From Anaerolineae bacterium (lineage in GTDB: Bacteria > Chloroflexota > Anaerolineae > 4572-78 > J111): a stretch of DNA of 18,596 bases. Location of the stretch: NCBI GenBank assembly GCA_023382535.1, contig JAHDWA010000124.1, forward strand, positions 1 through 18,596, written 5' to 3'. Shown one piece after another: positions 1-8,011 of this stretch. The notes beneath the pieces were generated by a model. It was given only the letters and a program-made list of their open reading frames with translations. It was not told where the DNA came from and made no database searches. Within the stretch, counting starts at the first letter, position 1. Every line of letters starts with the position of its first letter. Position numbers and translations under genes: made by a program.

Positions 1-369
1 GGCTATAATTTTCTCCTGGCCGAATTTTACAACAGCCCCACTACCAACTCTTTCATTGTTATCTATGTCGCCATTGTTGACCCCAGCGATATCCCGATTG
101 GCGATATGAAAATTGTCGGCACGCGCTTGGATCATAACCTGACCTACGAAAGTCCCCTTTCTACCTGGTTTTATGAGGGTTATAACGCCCCCGGTGAGGT
201 CATTAAAAGCGGCAACGTCAAATTCGAGCCGCCCGGAGGCATTGAAACCACCAGTTGGGTGCTGCACCTGGAAGACGCCAACGGCGTGCGCCAATCGGAA
301 GATGTTCCCTTTGACACCAACGCAAACGACAAACAGTGGTACTTCATCAAGTTTAAACGCAAGTCTTAG
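1..369 (+). CDS. 3' end of an unrecognised protein (partial, open at the window start)
   Basis: The reading frame is open from base 1 to the TAG at 367-369, giving the last 122 residues; the true start lies outside the window. The visible part is rich in aromatic residues, Gly, Pro and short alternating hydrophobic stretches (for example FIVIYVAIVD, then a GGIETTSWVLHLED segment), which suggests a beta-rich domain of the kind found in extracytoplasmic or surface proteins. No catalytic motif, Cys pair or membrane helix is visible in this part. It ends with a basic tail (FKRKS). An ATG at 106 is in frame, but the coding sense upstream of it argues it is internal. It is followed by a 178-nt gap with a hairpin and a probable promoter, so it need not be co-transcribed with the STAND gene. 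Function unknown. Confidence 0.7.
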   Translation, partial: GYNFLLAEFYNSPTTNSFIVIYVAIVDPSDIPIGDMKIVGTRLDHNLTYESPLSTWFYEGYNAPGEVIKSGNVKFEPPGGIETTSWVLHLEDANGVRQSEDVPFDTNANDKQWYFIKFKRKS

Positions 370-378
370 CCTCAATCA

Positions 379-416
379 GGTTGCCGGTTGCAGTATGGTC
401 CTTGCCACCGGCAACC
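379..416 (+). terminator. 10-bp perfect inverted repeat after the first gene, possible terminator
   Basis: GGTTGCCGGT at 379-388 is the exact reverse complement of ACCGGCAACC at 407-416, with an 18-nt loop. It begins 9 nt after the TAG of the upstream gene. There is no immediate T-run after the stem (the first is around 441-445), so a classical intrinsic terminator is not certain; it could also stabilise the mRNA 3' end. Confidence 0.35.
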
Positions 417-462
417 AGCGACCCCTATCCCTAACGAAAATTTTTCCCATACAACTCACCAC

Positions 463-491
463 TTGTGTCTACCGGCGGCGTGGGGTAAAAT
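463..491 (+). promoter_or_regulatory. Probable sigma-70-type promoter of the STAND gene
   Basis: TTGTGT at 463-468 and TAAAAT at 486-491 are separated by 17 nt. A start site near 498 would leave a leader of about 50 nt before the ATG at 548. The match is by eye only. Confidence 0.4.
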
Positions 492-547
492 TAGTCTGCC
501 CCAGGCGTTAGTTAATGTTCATTATTTGCAATCAGGGGGAGTTGTTG

Positions 548-3500
548 ATGATTGCCGCCGATCAAACCACTCTGGATGTTGCTGTCCGGCGAAAGCAACT
601 GGCTGAGCTAACCAAAAACCTCAACATTCTCCAGGAACGGCAGGCCAAATACGGGGGCAATGCCCCCCTGGAACTGCTCCATCAAATTCAGGATCACTAC
701 GATGCGATTAGCCTGCTTGAGCAAGCTTTGGCCGGCCAATTATCTGAGACGGAATTAGAAGAAGCCCTCAAACCCCTGCTGCTGGCCCTGCGCGACGGCC
801 AGGTCATCAACATCACCGCCGAAACTTACGTGGCCGGCGACCAGATTATCCAAAACATCAGCCACATCGTCGAGCGCGCCCTGACCGCCGCCGAGGCAGC
901 CGACAAAGCTCGTTCCATTGTTGCTCAACGCCTGGCCGAAGGCGTCAGCAATTATGCCCACCGCCTCCAGGCCGTCGCCACCAATACCGCAGACACCGCC
1001 GGCAGCAACCCCTACAAGGGCTTGCAATCTTACACCCTCAGCGACGCCGAACTGTTTTATGGCCGCGACCAGGCCATTGCCGACCTGCTGCGGCATCTTC
1101 AACACGGCCGGCTGACCATCCTTCATTCTGAATCCGGCGCAGGCAAAAGCTCACTGCTCCAAGCAGGCATTGCCAACCGGCTGATCGGGCGGGGCCATCT
1201 GCCGGTTTATCTCCGGCCCTACGACCAGTCCCCGACCCTGGTCATCAAACGTGTCTTTCTGCCTAATCTGGCCGAAAACCCGGAACTGGTCCAGGTCCCT
1301 CTAAGCGACTTTTTGCGCCAGGTGACGGAGGTGTTGGGCCAGCAATCCACCCTCTACTTATTACTTGACCAATTTGAAGAAGTCTTTACCCTGCTTGATG
1401 AGAAGTCCCGCCACGCCTTTGTGACCGAGCTAGCCGGCTGCCTGGAGGATGAAAGCCTCAATGTGCGCTGGGTACTGGCTTTACGCACCGAATTTTTTGG
1501 CAACCTGGCTAACTTTCGGCCCCGCATCCGTAACCCCTTTGAAAACGATTACCGGCTCAACCGCTTGAACTTCCTGGAAGCCAAAACCGTTATCACCGAA
1601 CCGGCTGCTCGCCAGGGCGTCAACTTTGAACCAGATTTAATCGGGACGCTGCTCACAGATTTGCACGAAGAGCAAAACGATGAAATCTCGCCGCCCCAAA
1701 TCCAATTGGTCTGCTCGGCCCTCTATAACACCTTACAAGAACGGCGGGGCGAAAATCCACAACTGCCGCCGACCATTACTCTGCAACTATACGAAGAGGA
1801 AGGGCGCGCCCAGGGTATTTTGCGCGGCCATCTCAACCGGGTGCTGCGCCGCATCCTCAGCCCGGCCGAGCGCGAAATCGCCCGCTACCTGCTGATGGCC
1901 CTGGTTTCCTCCGATCATAGGCGCATTCGCCGCGCCAAGAGTGACCTGGCGGCCGCCCTGGCTATCTACCTGACCAGCGCCCAGAACCTGGATGGTCTGC
2001 TGGATCAGTTGGTCGAAACCCGGCTGTTGAACGTAGTCGAAGAGGAGGAACCGACCAGCCAACTGGCCTACGAGTTGGCCCACGACTACCTGCTCACCGA
2101 AATCAGGCTGGACCCGCAAACCCAGGCCCGCAAGGCCGCCGAGGAGCTGCTCAAACAAGAGGTAGCCACCTTCAAGCGACACGGTACGCTCTTAAGCGAC
2201 GACAAATTTAACATCATCCACAGCCAGCGCCAGTTTTTGCGGCTGGACGACGACTCCACCAAACTGCTGCATCTGAGCCAGGCTGCCTATCGCCGGGCGC
2301 AAATGCGGCGGTACGGGCTGATTGCGGCAACCGCTCTCACTATCATTGGGGCGGCTCTGGCCGTCGCCGTCATTCAGAGCCGGTCAGCCGCCCAGCAGGC
2401 TATCTCCGCGGCCACAGCCGTCGCCGGGGCCACCCAGGCCAGCCGCGCCGAAGCCACCGCCCAGGCTGAGGCTGTTCGGGCGCAAAATGCCGAGAACGCC
2501 GCCCAGGTCGAGGCTCTCAACGCAGTCCGCGCCCAGGCCGAAGCCCAGGTTCAAGCCAGCAAAGCCACTCAGGCCGAGGCTACCGCCCAGGCCGAAAAAA
2601 TCATAGCCGAGACCAACGCCGCCGAAGCCCAACGCCAGGCCAACCTGGCCAATGCCCGCCAGTTGACCAGCCAGGCCCAGAGTGTTTTGGATAAAAGCCC
2701 GGAGCAGGCTCTGCTCTTACTCTTTGAAGCCCAGGGGATGACCCAAACCCTGGAGGCGGAACGGGTTATTGGGCAAGTTCCCTACCGTTACTTTCCGCTG
2801 CAAGCCACGCTTGAAAACCACGCCGGGCCGGTTTATACCGTCGCCTGGAGTCCTGATGACCGGCAATTGGCTTCAGCCTCAGCCGATCAGACGGTTACCA
2901 TTTGGGACAAAGACACCGGCCAGATTACCACCTTACGCGGCCACACTGGCCTTGTGTTTAGCGTCGCCTGGAGTCCTGATGGGAAACAATTGGCTTCGGG
3001 CTCGTTTGATAAAACGGTCATTATCTGGGATGTGGCCACAAGGCAGCCGACATCCATTCTGCGCGGTCACGACGATATTGTCTATCGCGTCGCCTGGAGT
3101 CCCGACGGTAAACAGTTGGCCTCAAGCTCACCTGATCAAACGATTATCATTTGGGATGTGGGGACAGGGGAGCGGGCGGTCACCTTACGGGGGCATACCG
3201 GCGAAGTCCAGGGCATCGCCTGGAGTCCCGATGGCAGGCAATTGGCCTCAGGCTCCGGTGATCAAACGATTATTATTTGGGATGTGGCGACGGGCCGCCG
3301 TACACGAACTTTACGCGGCCACACCAGTTGGGTTTACGGCGTAGCCTGGAGTCCCGACGGCAAGCGCCTGGCCTCAACTTCGGTTGATCAGACGGTTATT
3401 ATCTGGAATGTAGCGACCGGCCAGCCGATCTTTACCCTGCGCGGCCATACCGACTGGGTTAACAACGTGGCCTGGAGTCCTGATGGCCAAAAACTGGCTT

Positions 3501-5278
3501 CAGCCTCCGCAGATCAAACCGTTATTCTCTGGGATACGACTACCGGCCAACTTATGACCACCTTGTACGGCCATACCGGCGAAGTGCAAGATGTGGCCTG
3601 GAGCTTAGATGGCCGCTGGCTGGCCTCGGCGTCATTCGATCAAACCGTTATCATCTGGGATATAGCGAATGGACCGGTCGCCGCTACGCTCCGGGGCCAT
3701 ACTAACTCAATTAACAGTGTTGCCTGGAGTCCCGATGGCAAACGTCTGGCTTCAGCTTCAGCCGATTTGACAATTATTATTTGGGATAGGACCACCGGCC
3801 AGGCCACTTTCTTACGTGGCCATCCGGATGTGGTCAACGACGCAGCCTGGAGCCCGGATGGACGACAATTAGCTTCAGCTTCCTCTGACGAAACGGTTAT
3901 CATTTGGGATGTAGAGGAAGGTCAGCCTAGGGCCACCTTGCGCGGCCACACGGATATCGTCAGGCAGGTGGCCTGGAGTCCTGACGGTAAACAATTGGCC
4001 TCGGCCTCATTGGATCAAACTGTTATGATCTGGGATGTGGCGACGGGCCAACCAACTGCTACCCTGCGCGGCCATGAGGGGGAGGTTTTAGGCGTCGCCT
4101 GGAGTCCTGACGGCAAACACTTAGCTTCAGCCTCAACCGATCAAACTGTTATGATTTGGGATGTGGCGACGGGCCAACCAACTGCTACCCTGCGCGGCCA
4201 TGAGGGGGAGGTTTTAGGTGTCGCCTGGAGTCCTGACGGCAAACACTTAGCCTCGGCCTCATTCGATCAAACCGTTATGATCTGGGATGTGGCGACCGGC
4301 CAACCGACGACTACCCTTCATGGTCACACTGACTGGGTTCATAGTGTTGCCTGGAGTCCCGATGGCAAGCAGTTGGCCTCCGCCTCAGATGATCAAACCG
4401 TTATTGTCTGGGATGTAGCTAAGGAAGAGCCTATGGCCACCCTGCACGGTCACACCGACTGGGTTTTTGACATTGCCTGGAGTCCCGACGGCCAGGAACT
4501 GGCTTCAGCCTCACAGGATCAAACTATTCGCTTGGTAAACACCAAGTTTATGCAGCCTTCCTGCCAATGGGTCACCCGCAATCTGGGTGCAGCAGAATGG
4601 GCCGCTTATTTACCCGCCTCTCTCCCTTACCACCGCACCTGCCCTAACCTGCCCGTTCCTGCCAGTGTGATCGAGGCGGCGCGTGATCTGGCCAGAAATG
4701 GGCAAGTTGACGAGGCTATTGCTCAATTCAACCATTTGCTCACCCTTGACCCCACCCTTGACCTTGACCCCGAAGCCGAAGCACAGCAAGCCTTCCAGGA
4801 AGCCGTACAAGAGCTACTTGATCAAGCCAAAGAACAGGCCAGGGGTGGCGACGTCGAGTCAGCCACTACGACCTTTCAGCAGGCCCTGGACCTGGACCCC
4901 AGCCTCGAACTCGATCCACAGGCTGAAGCGCAACGCCTGGCCCAACCCACCTTTGAGAATACCTTGGCAGCCGCGGTGGATGCCGCCAATCAAGGGGATG
5001 AAGAAACTGCTCCAGCTAAATTTGAGGAAGCAATCAACCTGGCCGCTGCCCTCAATTCCGCTGAAACGTGGCATACGGTGTGTGATACCGGGACGCGGCA
5101 TGGGTTTGCCGAGACGGTACTTCAAGCGTGTGATAAAGCCATCGAGTTAGAACCGGAGAATGGCCTTTACTACAACAGCCGGGGTATTGCCCGATTACAG
5201 GGAGGGGACCAAAAAGGGGCGCAAGAAGATTTTGCCAGGTTCGAGGCATGGTTAGCGGAAGGGCAGCCGGAACCGTAG
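548..5278 (+). CDS. STAND-family NTPase with membrane helix, 14 WD40 repeats and TPR-like tail
   Basis: The protein has 1576 residues from the ATG at 548, chosen because AGGGGGAG (534-541) sits 6 nt upstream; an in-frame ATG at 515 has no ribosome binding site. Order of parts: helical/coiled-coil region (1-80); a short VINITAETYVAGDQII segment (86-101); nSTAND1-type NTPase starting at NPYKGLQ (154), with P-loop SESGAGKSS (194-202), Walker B LLLDQFEEVF (271-280) and sensor-like LALRTEFF (310-317); winged-helix-like region ending in AHDYLL (511-516); one membrane helix (about 589-610); Ala/Glu/Gln coiled coil (612-700); 14 WD40 repeats (758-1334), enough for two seven-bladed propellers; a Cys-containing linker; TPR-like repeats with LDLDPEAEA-type ends. 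STAND proteins are signalling switches that oligomerise on ligand binding; WD40 and TPR parts usually sense or bind partners. No N-terminal effector (nuclease, TIR, protease, kinase) is recognisable, so the output is unknown. Confidence 0.9.
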   Translation: MIAADQTTLDVAVRRKQLAELTKNLNILQERQAKYGGNAPLELLHQIQDHYDAISLLEQALAGQLSETELEEALKPLLLALRDGQVINITAETYVAGDQIIQNISHIVERALTAAEAADKARSIVAQRLAEGVSNYAHRLQAVATNTADTAGSNPYKGLQSYTLSDAELFYGRDQAIADLLRHLQHGRLTILHSESGAGKSSLLQAGIANRLIGRGHLPVYLRPYDQSPTLVIKRVFLPNLAENPELVQVPLSDFLRQVTEVLGQQSTLYLLLDQFEEVFTLLDEKSRHAFVTELAGCLEDESLNVRWVLALRTEFFGNLANFRPRIRNPFENDYRLNRLNFLEAKTVITEPAARQGVNFEPDLIGTLLTDLHEEQNDEISPPQIQLVCSALYNTLQERRGENPQLPPTITLQLYEEEGRAQGILRGHLNRVLRRILSPAEREIARYLLMALVSSDHRRIRRAKSDLAAALAIYLTSAQNLDGLLDQLVETRLLNVVEEEEPTSQLAYELAHDYLLTEIRLDPQTQARKAAEELLKQEVATFKRHGTLLSDDKFNIIHSQRQFLRLDDDSTKLLHLSQAAYRRAQMRRYGLIAATALTIIGAALAVAVIQSRSAAQQAISAATAVAGATQASRAEATAQAEAVRAQNAENAAQVEALNAVRAQAEAQVQASKATQAEATAQAEKIIAETNAAEAQRQANLANARQLTSQAQSVLDKSPEQALLLLFEAQGMTQTLEAERVIGQVPYRYFPLQATLENHAGPVYTVAWSPDDRQLASASADQTVTIWDKDTGQITTLRGHTGLVFSVAWSPDGKQLASGSFDKTVIIWDVATRQPTSILRGHDDIVYRVAWSPDGKQLASSSPDQTIIIWDVGTGERAVTLRGHTGEVQGIAWSPDGRQLASGSGDQTIIIWDVATGRRTRTLRGHTSWVYGVAWSPDGKRLASTSVDQTVIIWNVATGQPIFTLRGHTDWVNNVAWSPDGQKLASASADQTVILWDTTTGQLMTTLYGHTGEVQDVAWSLDGRWLASASFDQTVIIWDIANGPVAATLRGHTNSINSVAWSPDGKRLASASADLTIIIWDRTTGQATFLRGHPDVVNDAAWSPDGRQLASASSDETVIIWDVEEGQPRATLRGHTDIVRQVAWSPDGKQLASASLDQTVMIWDVATGQPTATLRGHEGEVLGVAWSPDGKHLASASTDQTVMIWDVATGQPTATLRGHEGEVLGVAWSPDGKHLASASFDQTVMIWDVATGQPTTTLHGHTDWVHSVAWSPDGKQLASASDDQTVIVWDVAKEEPMATLHGHTDWVFDIAWSPDGQELASASQDQTIRLVNTKFMQPSCQWVTRNLGAAEWAAYLPASLPYHRTCPNLPVPASVIEAARDLARNGQVDEAIAQFNHLLTLDPTLDLDPEAEAQQAFQEAVQELLDQAKEQARGGDVESATTTFQQALDLDPSLELDPQAEAQRLAQPTFENTLAAAVDAANQGDEETAPAKFEEAINLAAALNSAETWHTVCDTGTRHGFAETVLQACDKAIELEPENGLYYNSRGIARLQGGDQKGAQEDFARFEAWLAEGQPEP
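2819..4549 (+). repeat. Array of 14 WD40-coding repeats (about 126 bp each)
   Basis: Within the STAND gene, fourteen units of about 42 codons follow each other without spacers. Each begins with His-x-x-x-Val, continues through AWSPDG and LAS-S-DQT and ends in IWD and LRG. Units 1 and 8 are one residue shorter, and the last unit lacks the terminal WD (RLVNTKF). Similarity is unusually high at protein and DNA level, which points to repeat homogenisation or recent expansion. Fourteen blades fit two seven-bladed propellers. Confidence 0.9.
4034..4285 (+). repeat. Recent tandem duplication of one 126-bp WD40 unit
   Basis: 4034-4159 and 4160-4285 are adjacent copies of one 126-bp unit. By eye they differ at about seven positions, and the first half, including the segment encoding the HEGEVLG blade start, is almost identical. 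This is the youngest visible duplication in the propeller region. Confidence 0.8.
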
Positions 5279-5317
5279 ATGAGGAGTTACTCCTAAATTT
5301 TCGAGCTGGTTATTCAA

Positions 5318-6895
5318 TTGTTACGCCGCCACGTTTCCATTTTTGCTTTAATTGTCATTTGCCTCACCGCCTTTTTTGGCATTGCCCTCCTCTCCGGTCA
5401 AATTTTTGAACATGTCCCCCACTCCGAAGATGAAGTCGCCTACATTTTCCAGGCCAAGGTTTTTGCCCAAAATCGGCTAACCGCGCCGACGCCGCGTTAC
5501 CGGCAGGCTTTCTGGACTCCTTTTGTGGTAGATTATCAGGGCCAGCGTTTTGGCAAGTATCCCCCCGGCTGGCCGGCCTTATTGAGTTTGGGGATGCGGT
5601 TAAAGGCTCCCTGGCTCATCAATGCGCTGCTGGCGGCAGTGGCGCTGGCGCTGATTGCCTGGCTGGGGCGCTGTTTTTACAAAAAAGATCCCAGGGATTT
5701 AGACAAAGAACACCCCGATCTGTGGACCGCCGGGCTAGCTCTGACGACGCCCGGTTTTCTCTTTTTGTCCAGCTCATTCCTGTCGCATACTGCCTCGCTG
5801 TTTTGGTCAACCCTGGCGCTCGTTGCGCTGTTCCACCTAATTACCGGAACACGCCTCACGCTTCTCGCCCTCCTCACCGGCCTCTTCCTCGGTGCTGCCT
5901 TCATCACCCGTCCTTTCGCGGGGGTGGGGATTGGGCTGGCGGTAGGAATCTTTTTGCTGGCCCTCGTCTTGAAACGAGAAATCCACGGGATAATTTTGCT
6001 GTGGCTGGCCCTGGGCGGATTAGCCGTTTCTGCCCTGCTGCCGCTGTACTGGTGGGCCATCACCGGCGATCCCTTTTTCAACGCCTACCTCCTCGTCTGG
6101 CCGTATGACCGCCTCGGCTTCGGGCCGGATATTGGCCCTTATGGCTACACCCTGGCCGATGCCATTTTCGTCAACACCCGGCTCAAGCTGACTGCGCTGG
6201 CGACTGCCTTATTCGGCTGGCCCGGCTGGAGCAGCCTGCTGTTTCTGCCCATTCCGTTTCTGGCCCGGCGGGCTAATCGCTGGGATTGGCTGCTGTTGGG
6301 CACCATCCTCAGCCTGATTTTCGTTCACATTTTCTATTGGGCTTTCGGCGGGACAGACGGCGGCTTTCCGAGATACTACTACGATGCGCTGCCGGCGTTT
6401 CTGCTGTTGACCGTGCGGGGCATCCAGATTTCTGGGGAAATTTTGGGCGGTTGGCAGAAGTCTGTTCCCCTCCCTGAGAGGGAAGGGCTAGGGGAGGGTC
6501 AGACTCCCTCCCTAACCCTCCCCCTGAAAGAGGGAGGGAATTCTTACTTACGCTGGCTGCCTGTGGGATTAGTGATTATTTTCATTGCTTACAACCTGAT
6601 CTGGAACTTGCCGCCGCTGTTAGCCGCCCAGAAAGGCAAATACGGCATCACGGCAGCTCAACTGCGGGTGGTAGAGCAAGCTAATCTGTCCGAACCCGCG
6701 TTAGTGATTGTCAAAAATGTAAAAAAATGGAGCGATTTCGCCGCGCCTTTTGCCGCTAACAGCCCGACGCTCGATGGGCCGGTTGTCTACGCCAGCGACG
6801 AAGGGCCAGAGTTGACCCAAAAGCTGCGGGAAGAGTTTAAGGAGCGAGTCTGCTGGGAGCTGGATGGAGAAAAGTTGGAATCATGTAGACGGTAA
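5318..6895 (+). CDS. Polytopic membrane glycosyltransferase, GT-C fold (ArnT/PMT-like)
   Basis: 525 residues with roughly ten to eleven hydrophobic helices. Helix 1 (about 7-28) is followed by a loop with HSEDEVAYIFQAK, whose acidic residues (E37, D38, E39) sit where GT-C enzymes keep the conserved acidic pair that binds the divalent metal and activates the acceptor. FGKYPPGWP (about 85) is also typical of this superfamily. Such enzymes move a sugar from a polyprenyl-phosphate donor to an acceptor on the outer membrane face; donor and acceptor cannot be told here. The start is taken as TTG 5318: an in-frame TAA at 5294 limits extension, there is no good ribosome binding site, and the first ATG is too far in (it would remove helix 1 and the acidic motif). 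Residues about 383-408 are encoded by an inserted palindromic repeat. The stop codon lies in a heptamer repeat. The gene starts 39 nt after the STAND gene. Confidence 0.75.
   Translation: MLRRHVSIFALIVICLTAFFGIALLSGQIFEHVPHSEDEVAYIFQAKVFAQNRLTAPTPRYRQAFWTPFVVDYQGQRFGKYPPGWPALLSLGMRLKAPWLINALLAAVALALIAWLGRCFYKKDPRDLDKEHPDLWTAGLALTTPGFLFLSSSFLSHTASLFWSTLALVALFHLITGTRLTLLALLTGLFLGAAFITRPFAGVGIGLAVGIFLLALVLKREIHGIILLWLALGGLAVSALLPLYWWAITGDPFFNAYLLVWPYDRLGFGPDIGPYGYTLADAIFVNTRLKLTALATALFGWPGWSSLLFLPIPFLARRANRWDWLLLGTILSLIFVHIFYWAFGGTDGGFPRYYYDALPAFLLLTVRGIQISGEILGGWQKSVPLPEREGLGEGQTPSLTLPLKEGGNSYLRWLPVGLVIIFIAYNLIWNLPPLLAAQKGKYGITAAQLRVVEQANLSEPALVIVKNVKKWSDFAAPFAANSPTLDGPVVYASDEGPELTQKLREEFKERVCWELDGEKLESCRR
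6466..6541 (+). repeat. Imperfect palindromic repeat inserted in frame in the glycosyltransferase gene
   Basis: Two G/C-rich arms, CCCTCCCT...GGGGAGGG (6468-6498) and CCCTCCCT...GAGGGAGGG (6505-6538), are approximate reverse complements around a short TCAGACT centre. The segment is out of character with the hydrophobic protein around it: it encodes a polar stretch beginning VPLPEREGLGEG that contains no helix. It looks like a small dispersed palindromic element of the kind that inserts in frame in many bacterial genomes. The reading frame is kept. Confidence 0.7.
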
Positions 6896-6912
6896 ACAGC
6901 AAACGGTAAAGG
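6885..6912 (+). repeat. Tandem heptamer repeat at the 3' end of the glycosyltransferase gene
   Basis: Four consecutive 7-mers are visible: GTAGACG, GTAAACA, GCAAACG, GTAAAGG. The TAA stop of the glycosyltransferase (6893-6895) is inside the second unit, so the last residues (CRR) are repeat-encoded. Similar arrays lie at 7984-8011 and 12809-12838. Confidence 0.65.
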
Positions 6913-6919
6913 GAAAAAT

Positions 6920-7981
6920 CTACTGCAAGTGATTACCGCAGCCGGGGCAGGTCTCCCAGGTGGAAAAGACCTTGATACCGCATTGGGCGCAGACCCGGCG
7001 AGCGCCTTTGAGACTGCTGCCACAGGCCAGGCAGAGTTGAGCAGAAGCGTTGACCACCCGCCCGCACGAGGGGCAAACCTTGGCGGTTGGCTCGGTCAGA
7101 AGCAAGGCGGGTGAGGTTGTCTCTTGGACGTAATTGCCGGCCAGAATCGCCTGATATTGCTCGGAGCCGGCCCAGGTCATAATTTCTCTGGCCCGCACAA
7201 TGGGGAAGGGATGGGTCTGGACCAGCATCAAATTGACCTGGATCAGTTTTTCCACTAACCCCTCGCTGGAGGCGTCGTACTCTTGAGCCTGCTGCACCAC
7301 CTCGTCCAGGTTCAACTCCGGCAAAATCTTCTTCGAGCCACCGGCCAGCTTGGCCAGGGCGCTGGCGACCACGGCCTGATCCTGCACCACCAGCAGCGCC
7401 GCCCGGTCGCAGGAAAGTTCCGCCATGCGTTCCCAGTGCAGGATAGCCATTTGCAGCGGTATCGTGGCCAGCATACCTGTTCCGGCGGGGAGGAGGTTGT
7501 AGAGCACTTCAGTTCCCAAAACCCGCAGCAAATAGGCCATGGTTTTGTACAGCATATGCTGGCACTTAACGTGGCCCAATTCATGCCCGATAACCGCCAA
7601 TAGCTCTTCTTCGGTCAAAAAATCAATCAAACCGGCATATAAGGTGATTTGGTATTTATGAACGCCAAAAGCCGTGGCGTTAATAACGTACTGGCTGCTG
7701 ACATACAACTCGGGCAGTTCCGGCAAATCCAGAATGGCGGCAGCTTGTTCGAACTTTTGGTAAATGCTGCGGGCCTGGTTCGGCCCCAGGCGGACCGTAC
7801 CGGAAATGCTCATCAGCCGCATTTGCTTTTCAAAGACAGAACTGGAAATGAACTTGATGAGCGGCGCCAGTAAGGGCACTTTGCGCAGATTGGCAATGGC
7901 CTGTACATCCGCCGGGTGCTGAAACGCCGCCGGGCTGAGGTGCGGAAATTCACGCAGTTGGATGGGGGTATCAGTCATCAT
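6920..7981 (-). CDS. M48-family zinc metallopeptidase with C-terminal double zinc ribbon
   Basis: 353 residues from the ATG at 7981, chosen because AGGAGA (rc of 7993-7998) lies 11 nt upstream; a farther ATG at 8020 would overlap fabF and has no such site. The zinc-site motif HELGH (133-137) follows an LTEEELLAVIG helix, and the likely third ligand is E188 in AELSCDRAAL, matching the E-x-x-x-D motif of family M48 (HtpX/Oma1/Ste24-type gluzincins). A moderately hydrophobic stretch (about 145-183) lies between the two zinc motifs. The last 55 residues hold four Cys pairs: CPSC, CLAC, CAQC and CPGC, as in two zinc ribbons, which may bind partner protein or nucleic acid. Most M48 enzymes are membrane quality-control proteases; no clear strong N-terminal membrane anchor is visible here. 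It lies 26 nt downstream of fabF and is probably co-transcribed with it. Substrate unknown. Confidence 0.88.
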   Translation of the reverse strand: MMTDTPIQLREFPHLSPAAFQHPADVQAIANLRKVPLLAPLIKFISSSVFEKQMRLMSISGTVRLGPNQARSIYQKFEQAAAILDLPELPELYVSSQYVINATAFGVHKYQITLYAGLIDFLTEEELLAVIGHELGHVKCQHMLYKTMAYLLRVLGTEVLYNLLPAGTGMLATIPLQMAILHWERMAELSCDRAALLVVQDQAVVASALAKLAGGSKKILPELNLDEVVQQAQEYDASSEGLVEKLIQVNLMLVQTHPFPIVRAREIMTWAGSEQYQAILAGNYVQETTSPALLLTEPTAKVCPSCGRVVNASAQLCLACGSSLKGARRVCAQCGIKVFSTWETCPGCGNHLQ

Positions 7982-7983
7982 CT

Positions 7984-8011
7984 TTTTCCCTATCTCCTGT
8001 CTACCAGCTAC
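7984..8011 (-). repeat. Tandem heptamer repeat at the fabF end, supplying a stop codon and a ribosome binding site
   Basis: Read on the minus strand, four 7-mers follow each other: GTAGCTG, GTAGACA, GGAGATA, GGGAAAA. The fabF stop TAG (8010-8008) is in the first unit. The AGGAGA that serves the M48 gene spans units two and three. Same type as the arrays at 6885-6912 and 12809-12838. Confidence 0.6.

Noticed and set aside
515..547. Upstream ATG at 515 as start of the STAND gene
   Set aside because: No ribosome binding site; AGGGGGAG at 534-541 serves the ATG at 548.
2819..4549. CRISPR-like array impression from the regular repeats
   Set aside because: The 126-nt periodicity is in frame and encodes WD40 blades; there are no unique spacers.
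5282..5294. AGGAGT-T-ACTCCT tight palindrome after the STAND stop codon
   Set aside because: Short, no T-tract, loop of one base cannot form in RNA; it may be a chance or protein-binding site but nothing supports it.
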